Translations under genes and position numbers: made by a program
DNA from: Halobacteriales archaeon QH_10_65_19
GTDB taxonomy: Archaea > Halobacteriota > Halobacteria > Halobacteriales > Haloarculaceae
Assembly: GCA_003022085.1 (NCBI GenBank)
Contig: PXQK01000163.1
Span: 1-11,248, forward strand
DNA length: 11,248 nucleotides
Direction of reading: 5' to 3'
The notes under the pieces: generated by a model
Seen by the model: the letters and a program-made list of their open reading frames with translations, nothing else
What the model was told of the DNA's origin: nothing
Database searches by the model: none
In this document: positions 1 to 6,965 of the stretch, one piece after another
Layout: each line of letters starts with the position of its first letter
Numbering within the stretch: the first letter of the stretch is position 1

Positions 1-13
1 GACGGTAGCTGGC

Positions 14-64
14 CGAATTTGGGAACCGGGCGGGAGATTCCCTTTCTCTCCTACTCCAAATTCG
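14..64. repeat. 9-bp perfect inverted repeat with 33-nt spacer
   Basis: CGAATTTGG at 14-22 is mirrored exactly by CCAAATTCG at 56-64. Inside it a smaller pairing (GGAGA 33-37 with TCTCC 47-51) could extend the structure. It lies directly upstream of the TATA-like box at 71-77, so it could be an operator, or an RNA hairpin ending a transcript that enters from the left. The sequence does not decide between these. Confidence 0.4.
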
Positions 65-70
65 AGTGAC

Positions 71-77
71 TATATAA
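71..77 (+). promoter_or_regulatory. Orphan TATA-like box (TATATAA)
   Basis: TATATAA lies in an otherwise GC-rich background and is a near-ideal archaeal TATA box. Transcription to the right would begin near base 100. The first ATG after that (142) opens a 4-codon frame ending in TGA, and the ATG at 177 runs only about 25 codons into the 3' end of the minus-strand methyltransferase gene. If used rightwards it would therefore make a short non-coding RNA or a transcript antisense to that gene. Leftwards, no start codon is visible before the window edge. The rest of 1-217 shows no gene. Confidence 0.35.
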
Positions 78-217
78 GAAATCGTACTCTTCCTACACCG
101 ATCGAGACAACCCATCAACACAGCAGTTCGCACTTGGGGGTATGAGACAGGGCTGAAACGCGCAACGCGTGATTTCATGGCGGTACGGAGCCACGCACGA
201 CCGTATCACACCAGGTA

Positions 218-1672
218 TCAGCCGAGTATCTCGTCCCGTTTGACCTCGACGTAGCGTTCGAGGTCCCGCTCGATGTCCGCGTCGATCGGGGGCCGTTCGT
301 ACTCCTCGACGAGGTCCTGGACCCGTTCGTGGGCCCGCTGGAAGGCGTCTTTCGAGCCTTCTTCCTCCCAGTTGTCGTAGGAGTCGCGGTAGGAGAGTTC
401 GGGGATCAGAAACTCGTCCCGGGAGTGTTCGAGCGTGTGGCGCTTGTTGAGGAAGTGATCCGCGGGTTCGACCTCTGCGATCAGGTCCATGGCGAACGAT
501 TCCTCGTCGAGGGTGTACCCCTCCTCGAACCGCTGGAGATACCGGATCCGGTCGCAGTCGAGGACGAACTTCTCCGGCGACGCTGTCGAGTACGAGTCCA
601 GGATGCCGGCCCCGTGCGAGATGAAGTCGATGCCACAGAACCGGGTCATCAACAGCTGTAGCATCGCCTCGGAGCCGGACTGGTCGTCGATCGTCTTGGC
701 GTCGGTGAGTCCGCCGCCGGCCCGCGCCGGGACGTCGTAGTAGCGCGCCATCTGGCCGGCAAACGAGACGAACAGCGCGCCCTCCGGGCTCCCGATAGAG
801 AACGAGCCGTACCGGACGTCAACGTTCGAACTCGGAAGGCCGTAGATGATCGGCGTCCCGCGGTTCACGAGCTGTGCCATCGTGAGGCCCGCCAGGATTT
901 CGGCATTCGCCAGCGCCATTGCCCCGGGGAGTGTCGCCGGCCCGGAGGCGGCGGCCATCACTGCCGGCGCGAGGATCACCGGCTGCTCCATGCGTGCGTG
1001 CTCCAGCACGCCGCCGGCCATCTTCGTGTCCCACGTCCGCGGGGAGACGCTGTTTGCGTTGCCGATCAGGTAGTAGTCACTGAGATCCGGATCGTCGTGG
1101 ACGATGCCGACCATCTCGGCGGCGGTTCTGGCGCGGTCCTCGCCGTAACAGTTTCCGCCCGGCAGCTTGTCGGTCATCAACAGGATCCGCTTTTGTTCCT
1201 CGACGGGCGCGATACTTTCGTCGTACCCGTTGGGAACACAGATCGCGTTGCCGGCAGTCGTGATCACCTCCTCCATCTGGACCAGCTTCTGGAACCGCTC
1301 GAAATCCTCCATTGTCGAGGGCCGGCGTCCGTCCTCGTAGGTCAGGACGTTCGGCGGCCCGCCGGCGGTCGAGACGACGTGTCCGTCTCCGCCGAGCTCC
1401 TGATCGGGCTGGGAGCCGCGTCCACGGACGGTAAACGAGCCGGGGGCGTCGTCGACACACCCCTCGACGAGATCACGCGGAAATGTGACGATCTCCGTCT
1501 CTTCGTCGACGTCACAGCCGGCCTCCGCTAGAATCCGTCGGGCTTCCTCGTGGTCGATTCTGATCCCGTACTCCTCCAGGATTGTGATCGTCTTCTCGTG
1601 GACCAACTCCTCGCCCTCGTCGGGCAGCCGGTCTATCGGTGGGATGTCGATCGTCTCTAGGGGGTCGGCCAT
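218..1672 (-). CDS. Trimethylamine methyltransferase (MttB) family protein, pyrrolysine-free
   Basis: This 484-residue protein has the length and fold signature of the MttB superfamily, TIM-barrel enzymes that move a methyl group from a quaternary or tertiary amine to a corrinoid protein. Recognisable family segments are an N-terminal helix region, GGPPNV, the barrel stretch SGPATLPGAMALANAEIL, GGGLTDAK (residues 319-326) and SHGAG (352-356). The frame has no internal amber codon, so this is a non-pyrrolysine member. Characterised non-Pyl members include the glycine betaine methyltransferase MtgB, and others act on carnitine or proline betaine. No corrinoid-binding partner, corrinoid:folate methyltransferase or reactivating protein is encoded here, so these must come from elsewhere if it works by the classical route. 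The substrate cannot be read from sequence. The adjacent hut operon and DMGDH-like gene make a methylated histidine one candidate; glycine betaine is the conservative alternative. The ATG at 1670-1672 is the first good start and has an AT-rich box about 30 nt upstream. Confidence 0.88.
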   Translation of the reverse strand: MADPLETIDIPPIDRLPDEGEELVHEKTITILEEYGIRIDHEEARRILAEAGCDVDEETEIVTFPRDLVEGCVDDAPGSFTVRGRGSQPDQELGGDGHVVSTAGGPPNVLTYEDGRRPSTMEDFERFQKLVQMEEVITTAGNAICVPNGYDESIAPVEEQKRILLMTDKLPGGNCYGEDRARTAAEMVGIVHDDPDLSDYYLIGNANSVSPRTWDTKMAGGVLEHARMEQPVILAPAVMAAASGPATLPGAMALANAEILAGLTMAQLVNRGTPIIYGLPSSNVDVRYGSFSIGSPEGALFVSFAGQMARYYDVPARAGGGLTDAKTIDDQSGSEAMLQLLMTRFCGIDFISHGAGILDSYSTASPEKFVLDCDRIRYLQRFEEGYTLDEESFAMDLIAEVEPADHFLNKRHTLEHSRDEFLIPELSYRDSYDNWEEEGSKDAFQRAHERVQDLVEEYERPPIDADIERDLERYVEVKRDEILG

Positions 1673-1695
1673 CCTCTGAAAACTCGCGGTGGAGC

Positions 1696-1708
1696 CATTT
1701 AGAATTTT
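1696..1708 (-). promoter_or_regulatory. Putative promoter of the MttB-family gene
   Basis: On the minus strand this reads AAAATTCTAAATG, the only AT-rich patch in the 46-bp gap between the regulator stop and the methyltransferase start. Its centre is about 30 nt before the ATG, giving a very short leader. The methyltransferase could therefore be transcribed independently of the regulator, although read-through from the regulator gene is also possible because both point the same way. Confidence 0.45.
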
Positions 1709-1718
1709 CCCCCGGGGA

Positions 1719-2363
1719 TCACACGTACTCGACGAGTTCGTCCACCAGTTTCTTCTCGGCGAGTCGCAGGTGTTCCTCGGCTGTGCGTCGTGCGATCCCC
1801 AGCGACTCGGCGATCTCGGCGGTCGCCGTCTCGCGCGGGAGTTCGTAGTAACCCTGGCTGTGAGCGGTCTGCAAGACGTCGCTCTGACGGGCCGTGAGTG
1901 TCGGCAACAGCAGTTCGGCCGACATCAGCGGGGACTCCGGCGTCACCGACTGGATCGACTGTTTCTTCTCGATCCGTACGGTGAACGCTGCGGACAGCGT
2001 CCCGTAGAACGACGACAGCGCCTCGGAGGTCAGTGCGAGCACCTTGACCCGCTTCGCCCCCGAACTGTACGTCAGGGGCGGCACGTGCAGGCAGCCGTGC
2101 TGTGCGAGATACTGCTCGATGTTGTCGTCGATGTGCAGCTTGAGACAGTCCTCGGTGATCAGTATCTGTTCGTCGCCGTAGGTGACACGCTCCCGGATGC
2201 CGACGGTGTCGCGAACTTCGGCCAGAACGCCGTCCGTGTCGGTTCCCCGCACCCGCAGGAGGTCACAGTGGTCGTTACACCACAGCTCGATTGTGGTGTC
2301 GGTTGCGGCGGTTGCCCGTTCGTATGCGCTGTCTCCGTCGACGTGGAACAGGGCCTTGTACAT
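1719..2363 (-). CDS. HTH_10 (bacterio-opsin activator type) transcriptional regulator
   Basis: A 214-residue haloarchaeal regulator. The last 60 or so residues (about 152-212) form the HTH_10 domain: [22 protein letters not shown], then AEIAESLGI and [15 protein letters not shown], the pattern found at the C-terminus of Bat-like regulators. The N-terminal part (about 1-150) is the sensor-like region common in this family and has a small Cys/His cluster (C29-x-x-H32-C33, plus CLKLH and HGCLH) that might bind a metal or sense redox state; this is unproven. It sits between a minus-strand methyltransferase gene and a divergent hut operon, so the simplest inference is that it controls one or both. 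The inducer is unknown. The start at 2361-2363 is supported by a TATA-like box centred about 26 nt upstream, implying a leaderless mRNA. Confidence 0.87.
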   Translation of the reverse strand: MYKALFHVDGDSAYERATAATDTTIELWCNDHCDLLRVRGTDTDGVLAEVRDTVGIRERVTYGDEQILITEDCLKLHIDDNIEQYLAQHGCLHVPPLTYSSGAKRVKVLALTSEALSSFYGTLSAAFTVRIEKKQSIQSVTPESPLMSAELLLPTLTARQSDVLQTAHSQGYYELPRETATAEIAESLGIARRTAEEHLRLAEKKLVDELVEYV

Positions 2364-2383
2364 AGAGGAGGGTGGGCGGTGTG

Positions 2384-2393
2384 TTTTAAAAAA
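2384..2393. promoter_or_regulatory. Divergent promoter element (TTTTAAAAAA) between regulator and hutU
   Basis: TTTTAAAAAA stands out in a GC-rich gap of 82 bp. The core TTTTAAAA is palindromic, so it could place transcription machinery in either direction. Leftwards it is about 26 nt from the regulator ATG, the spacing of a leaderless archaeal promoter. Rightwards it would start RNA near 2415 and give hutU a leader of about 30 nt with no clear Shine-Dalgarno match next to the ATG. A weaker AT-rich patch at 2431-2439 is too close to the hutU ATG to serve a leaderless start. A regulator bound here could affect both genes. Confidence 0.5.
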
Positions 2394-2445
2394 CCATCCA
2401 TGCGGAGGGAGAACTGTAACGACGCCGGGTAGATTATGTTACGGT

Positions 2446-4236
2446 ATGACACAGCAGCCAGCCCCCGAACGGGAGCACGAGACCGACGAGCCATCTGCCG
2501 TGTGGCAGGAGTACAGAGGGGCCCCGACCGGGTCCGAGATCGAGTGCCAGGGGTGGCGACAGGAAGCCGCGCTGCGGATGCTCAACAACAACCTCGACCC
2601 CGAAGTCGGCGAGGATCCCGAGAACCTCGTGGTCTACGGCGGGACCGGCCAGGCGGCCAGATCGTGGGACGCATACGAGGCGATCGTCGCCGAACTCACG
2701 GAGCTGGGAGACACCGAAACGCTGCTCGTCCAGAGCGGCAAACCGGTCGGACGCTTTCGGACACACGAGATGGCTCCCCGGGTACTCATCGCCAACTCGA
2801 ACCTCGTGGGCAGCTGGGACAACTGGGAGCACTTCCACGAGCTCGAGGCGCGCGGACTCATGATGTACGGGCAGATGACCGCGGGGTCGTGGGCCTACAT
2901 CGGCACACAGGGGATCATCCAGGGGACCTACGAGACGCTTGCTGCCGCGGCGCGCGAACACTTCGAGGGCTCACTCGAGGGTCGTACCGTGGTCACGGGC
3001 GGTCTCGGCGGGATGGGCGGCGCACAGCCGCTTGCGGTGACGATGAACGAGGGCGTATGCATCGCCGCCGAGGTCGACGAGGACCGTATCGATCGTCGCA
3101 TCGAGACGGGCTACTGCCAGGAGAAGGCGACCGATCTCGATGACGCCATCGCACGCGCACAGGAGGCCGCCGAGAACGGCGAGCCATACAGCGTGGGCCT
3201 GCACGCAAACGCCGCAGACATGCTGGAGGGGATGCTCAGCCGCGGGTTCGTCCCCGACGTGGTGACCGATCAGACGTCAGCACACGACAAGCTGGAGGGA
3301 TACTATCCGTCCGGCTACACGGTCGAAGAGGCCGACCGGCTTCGCGAGGACAATCCCGAGGCGTACGCAGAAGAGAGCCTCGACACCATGCACCGACACG
3401 TAGACGCAATTCTGGCACTGCAGGACCGGGGTGCGGTTGCCTTCGAGTACGGGAACAACATCCGCGGGCAAGTACAGGAACACCGGGACGCCGAGGACGC
3501 GTTCGATTTCCCGGGGTTCGTCCCGGCGTACGTCCGGCCACTCTTCTGTGAGGGGAAAGGACCGTTCAGGTGGGCGGCGCTGTCCGGGAACCCCGACGAC
3601 ATCTACCGCACCGACGAGGCGATCAAGGAGCTGTTCCCCGAAAAGGACGCACTCCACCGGTGGATCGACCTCGCACAGGAGCAGATACAGTTCCAGGGGC
3701 TTCCCTCGCGGGTGTGTTGGCTCGGCTACGAGACCGGCGGGGTGTCGACGACACCCCGAGACGAAGGGGGTGAAACCGCCGGAGAGGGCGAGGACGGCCG
3801 CACCGAGCGGGCACGCCTCGCACTCCGGATCAACGAACTCGTCGACGAGGGCGAGATAGACGCGCCGGTCGTCGTCACGCGCGACCACCTCGACGCAGGG
3901 TCGGTCGCGTCGCCCAACAGGGAAACCGAGGACATGAAAGACGGGAGCGACGCCGTCGCCGACTGGCCGATTCTGAACGCCCTGCTGAACTGTGCGGCGG
4001 GTGCCGACATCGTCTCCGTCCACGACGGCGGGGGCGTCGGAATCGGCAACTCTCTCCACACCAACAACCACGTCGTCCTCGACGGAACTGACCGCGCGGC
4101 AGAGACGGCTCGGCGCGTGTTCACGACGGATCCGGGGATGGGGGTCATCCGACACGCCGACGCCGGGTACGACCGGGCGATCGAACAGGCGGACGCCTCG
4201 GACGTTCCACTCCCGATGCGGGACCGGCACCGATGA
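2446..4236 (+). CDS. hutU: Urocanate hydratase (urocanase) with a 24-residue insertion
   Basis: Urocanate hydratase converts urocanate to 4-imidazolone-5-propionate with tightly bound NAD+ in the cytoplasm, step two of histidine breakdown. Family blocks appear in order: [138 protein letters not shown] and RHADAGYD. Cys424 in RVCW corresponds to the active-site cysteine of the Pseudomonas enzyme (Cys410, from memory). The protein is 596 residues, longer than the usual 555-570. Most of the excess is residues 429-452, an acidic/Gly-rich stretch four residues after Cys424 where relatives have a short GYGER-type turn. The frame is open further upstream to 2182, but that part overlaps the divergent regulator and matches nothing in the family; the ATG at 2446 fits the family N-terminus. 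The 3' end overlaps the next gene by 4 nt (ATGA). Confidence 0.95.
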   Translation: MTQQPAPEREHETDEPSAVWQEYRGAPTGSEIECQGWRQEAALRMLNNNLDPEVGEDPENLVVYGGTGQAARSWDAYEAIVAELTELGDTETLLVQSGKPVGRFRTHEMAPRVLIANSNLVGSWDNWEHFHELEARGLMMYGQMTAGSWAYIGTQGIIQGTYETLAAAAREHFEGSLEGRTVVTGGLGGMGGAQPLAVTMNEGVCIAAEVDEDRIDRRIETGYCQEKATDLDDAIARAQEAAENGEPYSVGLHANAADMLEGMLSRGFVPDVVTDQTSAHDKLEGYYPSGYTVEEADRLREDNPEAYAEESLDTMHRHVDAILALQDRGAVAFEYGNNIRGQVQEHRDAEDAFDFPGFVPAYVRPLFCEGKGPFRWAALSGNPDDIYRTDEAIKELFPEKDALHRWIDLAQEQIQFQGLPSRVCWLGYETGGVSTTPRDEGGETAGEGEDGRTERARLALRINELVDEGEIDAPVVVTRDHLDAGSVASPNRETEDMKDGSDAVADWPILNALLNCAAGADIVSVHDGGGVGIGNSLHTNNHVVLDGTDRAAETARRVFTTDPGMGVIRHADAGYDRAIEQADASDVPLPMRDRHR

Positions 4237-5150
4237 CGGAGCTCGTCGCCCCCCCGGAGTGGTTCAGTTCCGCCCGGAGCCGCGGCGAGGAGCTGTTCGC
4301 TGACATCGTCGAAACGGCGACGACGGAGACGATGGACGGCTACGGTGCGCTGCTCGTCGGGGAGCCCTACGACCGTTCGGTTGTCAGCAAGCGCGGGACA
4401 GAACAGGGTCCCTCGGCGCTCCGTGAGGCGCTGGCGACCACCCCGATCCCACCCGGATCCCCGGGGGCGACGCGATCAGTCGCAGACATCGGGACGATCG
4501 GGATTCCGGCTCGGCGGAACGACGGCAGCGTCCAGGAGACGATCCGGTCGTTTACTGGCCGCGTACACGGCACCGATACTGTCCCCGTCTTCCTCGGGGG
4601 GGACAGCTCGTTGACCTTCCCCAACGTCGTGCCCGCAATCGAGAGGGGAACGGTCGGGGTAGTCCGGTTCGACAGCTATCCGGCCCTCGACGGCGCCCCC
4701 AAGTCCGGGACGTCCTACCGGCGGCTGTTCGAGAGCGGGCTCGAGTCACTCGCGGTTCTCGGGGCCCGAAACGTCGGGCCCACGCTGTCGACAGTGAACT
4801 ACCCATACGAGCGGCGGAGTCACATTGCGACACTGGGTGTTGTCGAATCCGGCCCGATAGACGCCGTCGACCGCGCGCTCGGCGCGCTCTCCGGAGCCGA
4901 CACGGTGTACGTGAGCGTGAACCTGAACGTGCTGTCCGCCGCGGCAGCCTCGGGGGTGAAAGCCCAGACCCCCCAGGGGATCTCGGCCACGGAGCTGTGT
5001 ACAATGCTCCGACACGTCGCCACGCACAGCCACGTCGCGGGCCTCGAGATGCTCGGGTGTGCCCCGCTGCTAGAATCAGGTAACCAGACGGCGCGCGCCG
5101 GTGCACGGGGGATTGTACAGTTCCTCGCGGGGGTCGGTGAGACCCCGTGA
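4233..5150 (+). CDS. hutG: HutG-like (formimidoylglutamase/ureohydrolase family) protein lacking metal ligands
   Basis: A 305-residue arginase-superfamily protein in the position haloarchaeal hut operons give to HutG, which hydrolyses formimidoylglutamate to glutamate and formamide using two Mn ions. The fold signature is clear: [11 protein letters not shown] (54-64), LGGDSSLT (121-128), [11 protein letters not shown] (143-153), SGTSYRRL (158-165), YVSVNLNVL (226-234) and GLEML (270-274). The catalytic pattern is nevertheless broken. GGDHS is GGDSS (Ser125 for His), D-A-H-x-D is D147-S-Y-P-A (Tyr149 for His, Ala151 for Asp), and D-x-D is N230-L-N232. Five of six canonical ligands are gone while the frame, length and other motifs are intact. 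That is unlike random decay and suggests a pseudoenzyme, a partner subunit or a changed chemistry. The ATG overlaps the hutU stop and the stop overlaps the hutH start, so expression is coupled to both. Confidence 0.85.
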   Translation: MTELVAPPEWFSSARSRGEELFADIVETATTETMDGYGALLVGEPYDRSVVSKRGTEQGPSALREALATTPIPPGSPGATRSVADIGTIGIPARRNDGSVQETIRSFTGRVHGTDTVPVFLGGDSSLTFPNVVPAIERGTVGVVRFDSYPALDGAPKSGTSYRRLFESGLESLAVLGARNVGPTLSTVNYPYERRSHIATLGVVESGPIDAVDRALGALSGADTVYVSVNLNVLSAAAASGVKAQTPQGISATELCTMLRHVATHSHVAGLEMLGCAPLLESGNQTARAGARGIVQFLAGVGETP

Positions 5151-6817
5151 GCGGGAACGCCGCGGACGGAGGAGACGGGGGCGTGGTCGAAATCGACGGG
5201 CGAGGACTCACACCGGCAGACGTGGTTGCTGTCGCCCGCGAGGACGCCCCCGTTCGCGTGACAGCGGCGGGTCGCGAGGCAGTCCGACGGTCGCGTGAAC
5301 GCGTCGAGGACATCCTGTCGGCGGACAAGGTCGTCTACGGCGTCAACACCGGGTTCGGCGAACTGGTCAACGAACGGATCAGTCCGGCCAACATCGAGGA
5401 CCTCCAGACCAACCTCCTGCGGAGCCACGCGGCGGGGGTCGGCCGGGAGCTGACCCGCGAGGAGGTGCGCGCGATGCTGGTTGCGCGGGTGAACGCCCTC
5501 GTGATGGGGTACTCGGGCGTTCGCGAGGTCGTCGTCGACCACCTCGTGGCGCTGCTCAACGAGGGAGTCCACCCCGTCGTCCCCTCCCGCGGAAGTCTCG
5601 GCGCGAGCGGGGACCTCGCCCCGCTGGCCCACGCCTCGCTCGTCCTGATCGGGGAGGGGAAAGCCGACGTCGACGGCGACCGGCTCGACGGCGAGGCCGC
5701 GCTCGGTCGCGCCGGTCTCGAACCGCTGTCGCTTGCAGCCAAAGAGGGGCTCGCACTCATAAACGGGACGCAGCTGACGGCGGGACTGGGCGCTCTGGCG
5801 GTCTACGACGCCGAACGGACAGTCCAGGCAGCCGACATGGCCGGGGCACTCACAATCGAGGCGACACTGAGTTCGACTGTTCCGAGTCACCCGATTATCT
5901 CGACCGTTCGGCCACATGCAGGACAGGTGGCCAGCGCACGCACCGTCCGCACGCTGACAGCGGACTCGGACGTGGTCGAGTCCCACCGCAACTGTGACCG
6001 GGTGCAGGACGCCTACTCGCTACGCTGTCTGCCACAGGTCCACGGCGCGGTTCGGGACGCAATCGGACACCTGCGTGATGCTGTTACGACCGAACTGAAC
6101 AGCGCAACCGACAACCCCCTCGTGTTCGATCGCGAGGAGGTCCCCGACCGGGCGAGCGGTGCCGGCTCGGGCGCAGTGCTCTCCGGCGGGAACTTCCACG
6201 GGGAGCCACTGGCCCTGCGGCTCGACTACGGGACGAACGCGCTCACGGAACTGGCCGCCATCTCCGAACGCCGGATCGACCGCATGCTCAACCCGAACCT
6301 CCAGGAGCCACACCTGGAGCCGTTTCTGACCGATCACAGCGGGCTGATGAGCGGGTACATGATCGCCCAGTACACCGCCGCAGCGCTCCTCAACGAGTGC
6401 CGGGCCACCGGCGCGCACTCGACGGACACCACGCCCGTCAGCGGCAACCAGGAGGACCACGTCAGTATGAGTGCTGGCGCTGCCCTGGCGTTCCGTGACG
6501 TGCTGACCGACGTACAGACCGTCGTCGCAATCGAACTCCTCTGTGCTGCCCAGTCGGTCGAGTTCGTCAGGCGGCATCTCGAACAGCAAGCGGTCGAGAA
6601 CGCGGTGATCGAGGACGGGGAGTCGCCCAGCCTCGGACGCGGAACGGGCGTCGTCTACGAAACCGTCCGCGAGGTCGTGCCACAGCTCGACGTGGATCGG
6701 GAGCCACACGTCGACATCGAACGGATCCAGACGCTGGTCCGGTCGGGACTGCTTGTCGAGCGGGTCGCCGACCACGTCGACGTCGACCCTGGCGGCCGGA
6801 CGTCCGGACGGGAGTGA
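5147..6817 (+). CDS. hutH: Histidine ammonia-lyase
   Basis: HutH removes ammonia from L-histidine to give urocanate, the first step of the hut pathway, using the self-formed MIO group. The Ala153-Ser154-Gly155 triad that makes MIO is present in GSLGASGDLAPLAH. Other catalytic motifs are in place: YGVNTGFG (Tyr64), SHAAGVG (His94, the histidine-type selectivity residue), NGTQLT, VQDAYSLRC, DNPLVF with SGGNFHGEP, and NQEDHVSM. Numbering runs 11 ahead of the Pseudomonas enzyme. The protein is 556 residues against about 510 in bacteria, with a longer N-terminus, an insert near the DNPLVF block and an extra tail. The GTG start at 5147 overlaps the hutG-like stop (GTGA), which indicates translational coupling and supports this start over later ones. 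MIO chemistry needs a free primary amine, so an N-methylated histidine would have to be demethylated first. Confidence 0.95.
   Translation: MSGNAADGGDGGVVEIDGRGLTPADVVAVAREDAPVRVTAAGREAVRRSRERVEDILSADKVVYGVNTGFGELVNERISPANIEDLQTNLLRSHAAGVGRELTREEVRAMLVARVNALVMGYSGVREVVVDHLVALLNEGVHPVVPSRGSLGASGDLAPLAHASLVLIGEGKADVDGDRLDGEAALGRAGLEPLSLAAKEGLALINGTQLTAGLGALAVYDAERTVQAADMAGALTIEATLSSTVPSHPIISTVRPHAGQVASARTVRTLTADSDVVESHRNCDRVQDAYSLRCLPQVHGAVRDAIGHLRDAVTTELNSATDNPLVFDREEVPDRASGAGSGAVLSGGNFHGEPLALRLDYGTNALTELAAISERRIDRMLNPNLQEPHLEPFLTDHSGLMSGYMIAQYTAAALLNECRATGAHSTDTTPVSGNQEDHVSMSAGAALAFRDVLTDVQTVVAIELLCAAQSVEFVRRHLEQQAVENAVIEDGESPSLGRGTGVVYETVREVVPQLDVDREPHVDIERIQTLVRSGLLVERVADHVDVDPGGRTSGRE
6796..6807. 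repeat. 12-bp perfect palindrome at the hutH 3' end
   Basis: CCGGACGTCCGG is its own reverse complement and lies within the last ten codons of hutH. It may reflect Gly/Arg/Ser codon use rather than a site, but it is close to the operon end. Confidence 0.25.
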
Positions 6818-6822
6818 CACAC

Positions 6823-6843
6823 GGCACGCGGCACGCGGCATGC
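6823..6843 (+). repeat. Three tandem 7-bp repeats (GGCACGC)
   Basis: GGCACGC occurs at 6823-6829 and 6830-6836 and, with one change (GGCATGC), at 6837-6843, starting six bases after the hutH stop codon. It lies about 95 bp upstream of the TATA box of the next gene. It could be a regulator-binding array or simple slippage; no function is evident. Confidence 0.5.
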
Positions 6844-6935
6844 GGTCGACACCGCAGTCCGGGACACCGTCGCGCCCGGATCCCCTGCTCGACGCAGCCG
6901 ACGACGGACGTGTCCGCTTCTTGACGTGGGCAGCG

Positions 6936-6943
6936 TTTAATAT
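6936..6943 (+). promoter_or_regulatory. Promoter of the DMGDH-like gene (TTTAATAT)
   Basis: TTTAATAT is centred about 26 nt before the ATG at 6966, the ideal distance for a leaderless archaeal transcript. It makes this gene at least partly independent of the hut operon and supports 6966 as the start over the longer open frame upstream. The 148-bp gap holds no other gene. Confidence 0.65.
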
Positions 6944-6965
6944 GGTGGTGGCATTTTGTTGGTGC

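Noticed and set aside
2182..2445. Upstream extension of the hutU reading frame (88 extra codons)
   Set aside because: It overlaps the divergent regulator gene and the promoter gap and shows no urocanase similarity; the ATG at 2446 fits the family N-terminus.
4015..4050. HutU reads HDGGGVG where bacterial enzymes have HHGGGVG
   Set aside because: I recall this His-to-Asp change from other haloarchaeal urocanases, so it is probably a lineage feature rather than a special property of this copy.
3277..4230. Long minus-strand open frame (317 codons) antisense to hutU
   Set aside because: It is composed of mirror codons of a well-supported conserved gene in GC-rich DNA and resembles no family; the same holds for antisense frames at 4820-5986, 6020-6997 and 7731-8447.
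4233..5150. HutG ligand loss as sequencing error or ordinary pseudogene
   Set aside because: The changes lie in three separate motifs, several need two base changes, and the frame, length and remaining motifs are intact.
5147..6817. HutH as an ergothionase-like trimethylamine lyase
   Set aside because: The MIO-forming Ala-Ser-Gly and all histidine ammonia-lyase active-site motifs are present; ergothionases, from memory, lack the MIO group.
6753..6965. Upstream extension of the DMGDH-like reading frame into hutH
   Set aside because: It overlaps the 3' end of hutH and includes the TATA box; the leaderless ATG at 6966 begins just before the FAD domain.
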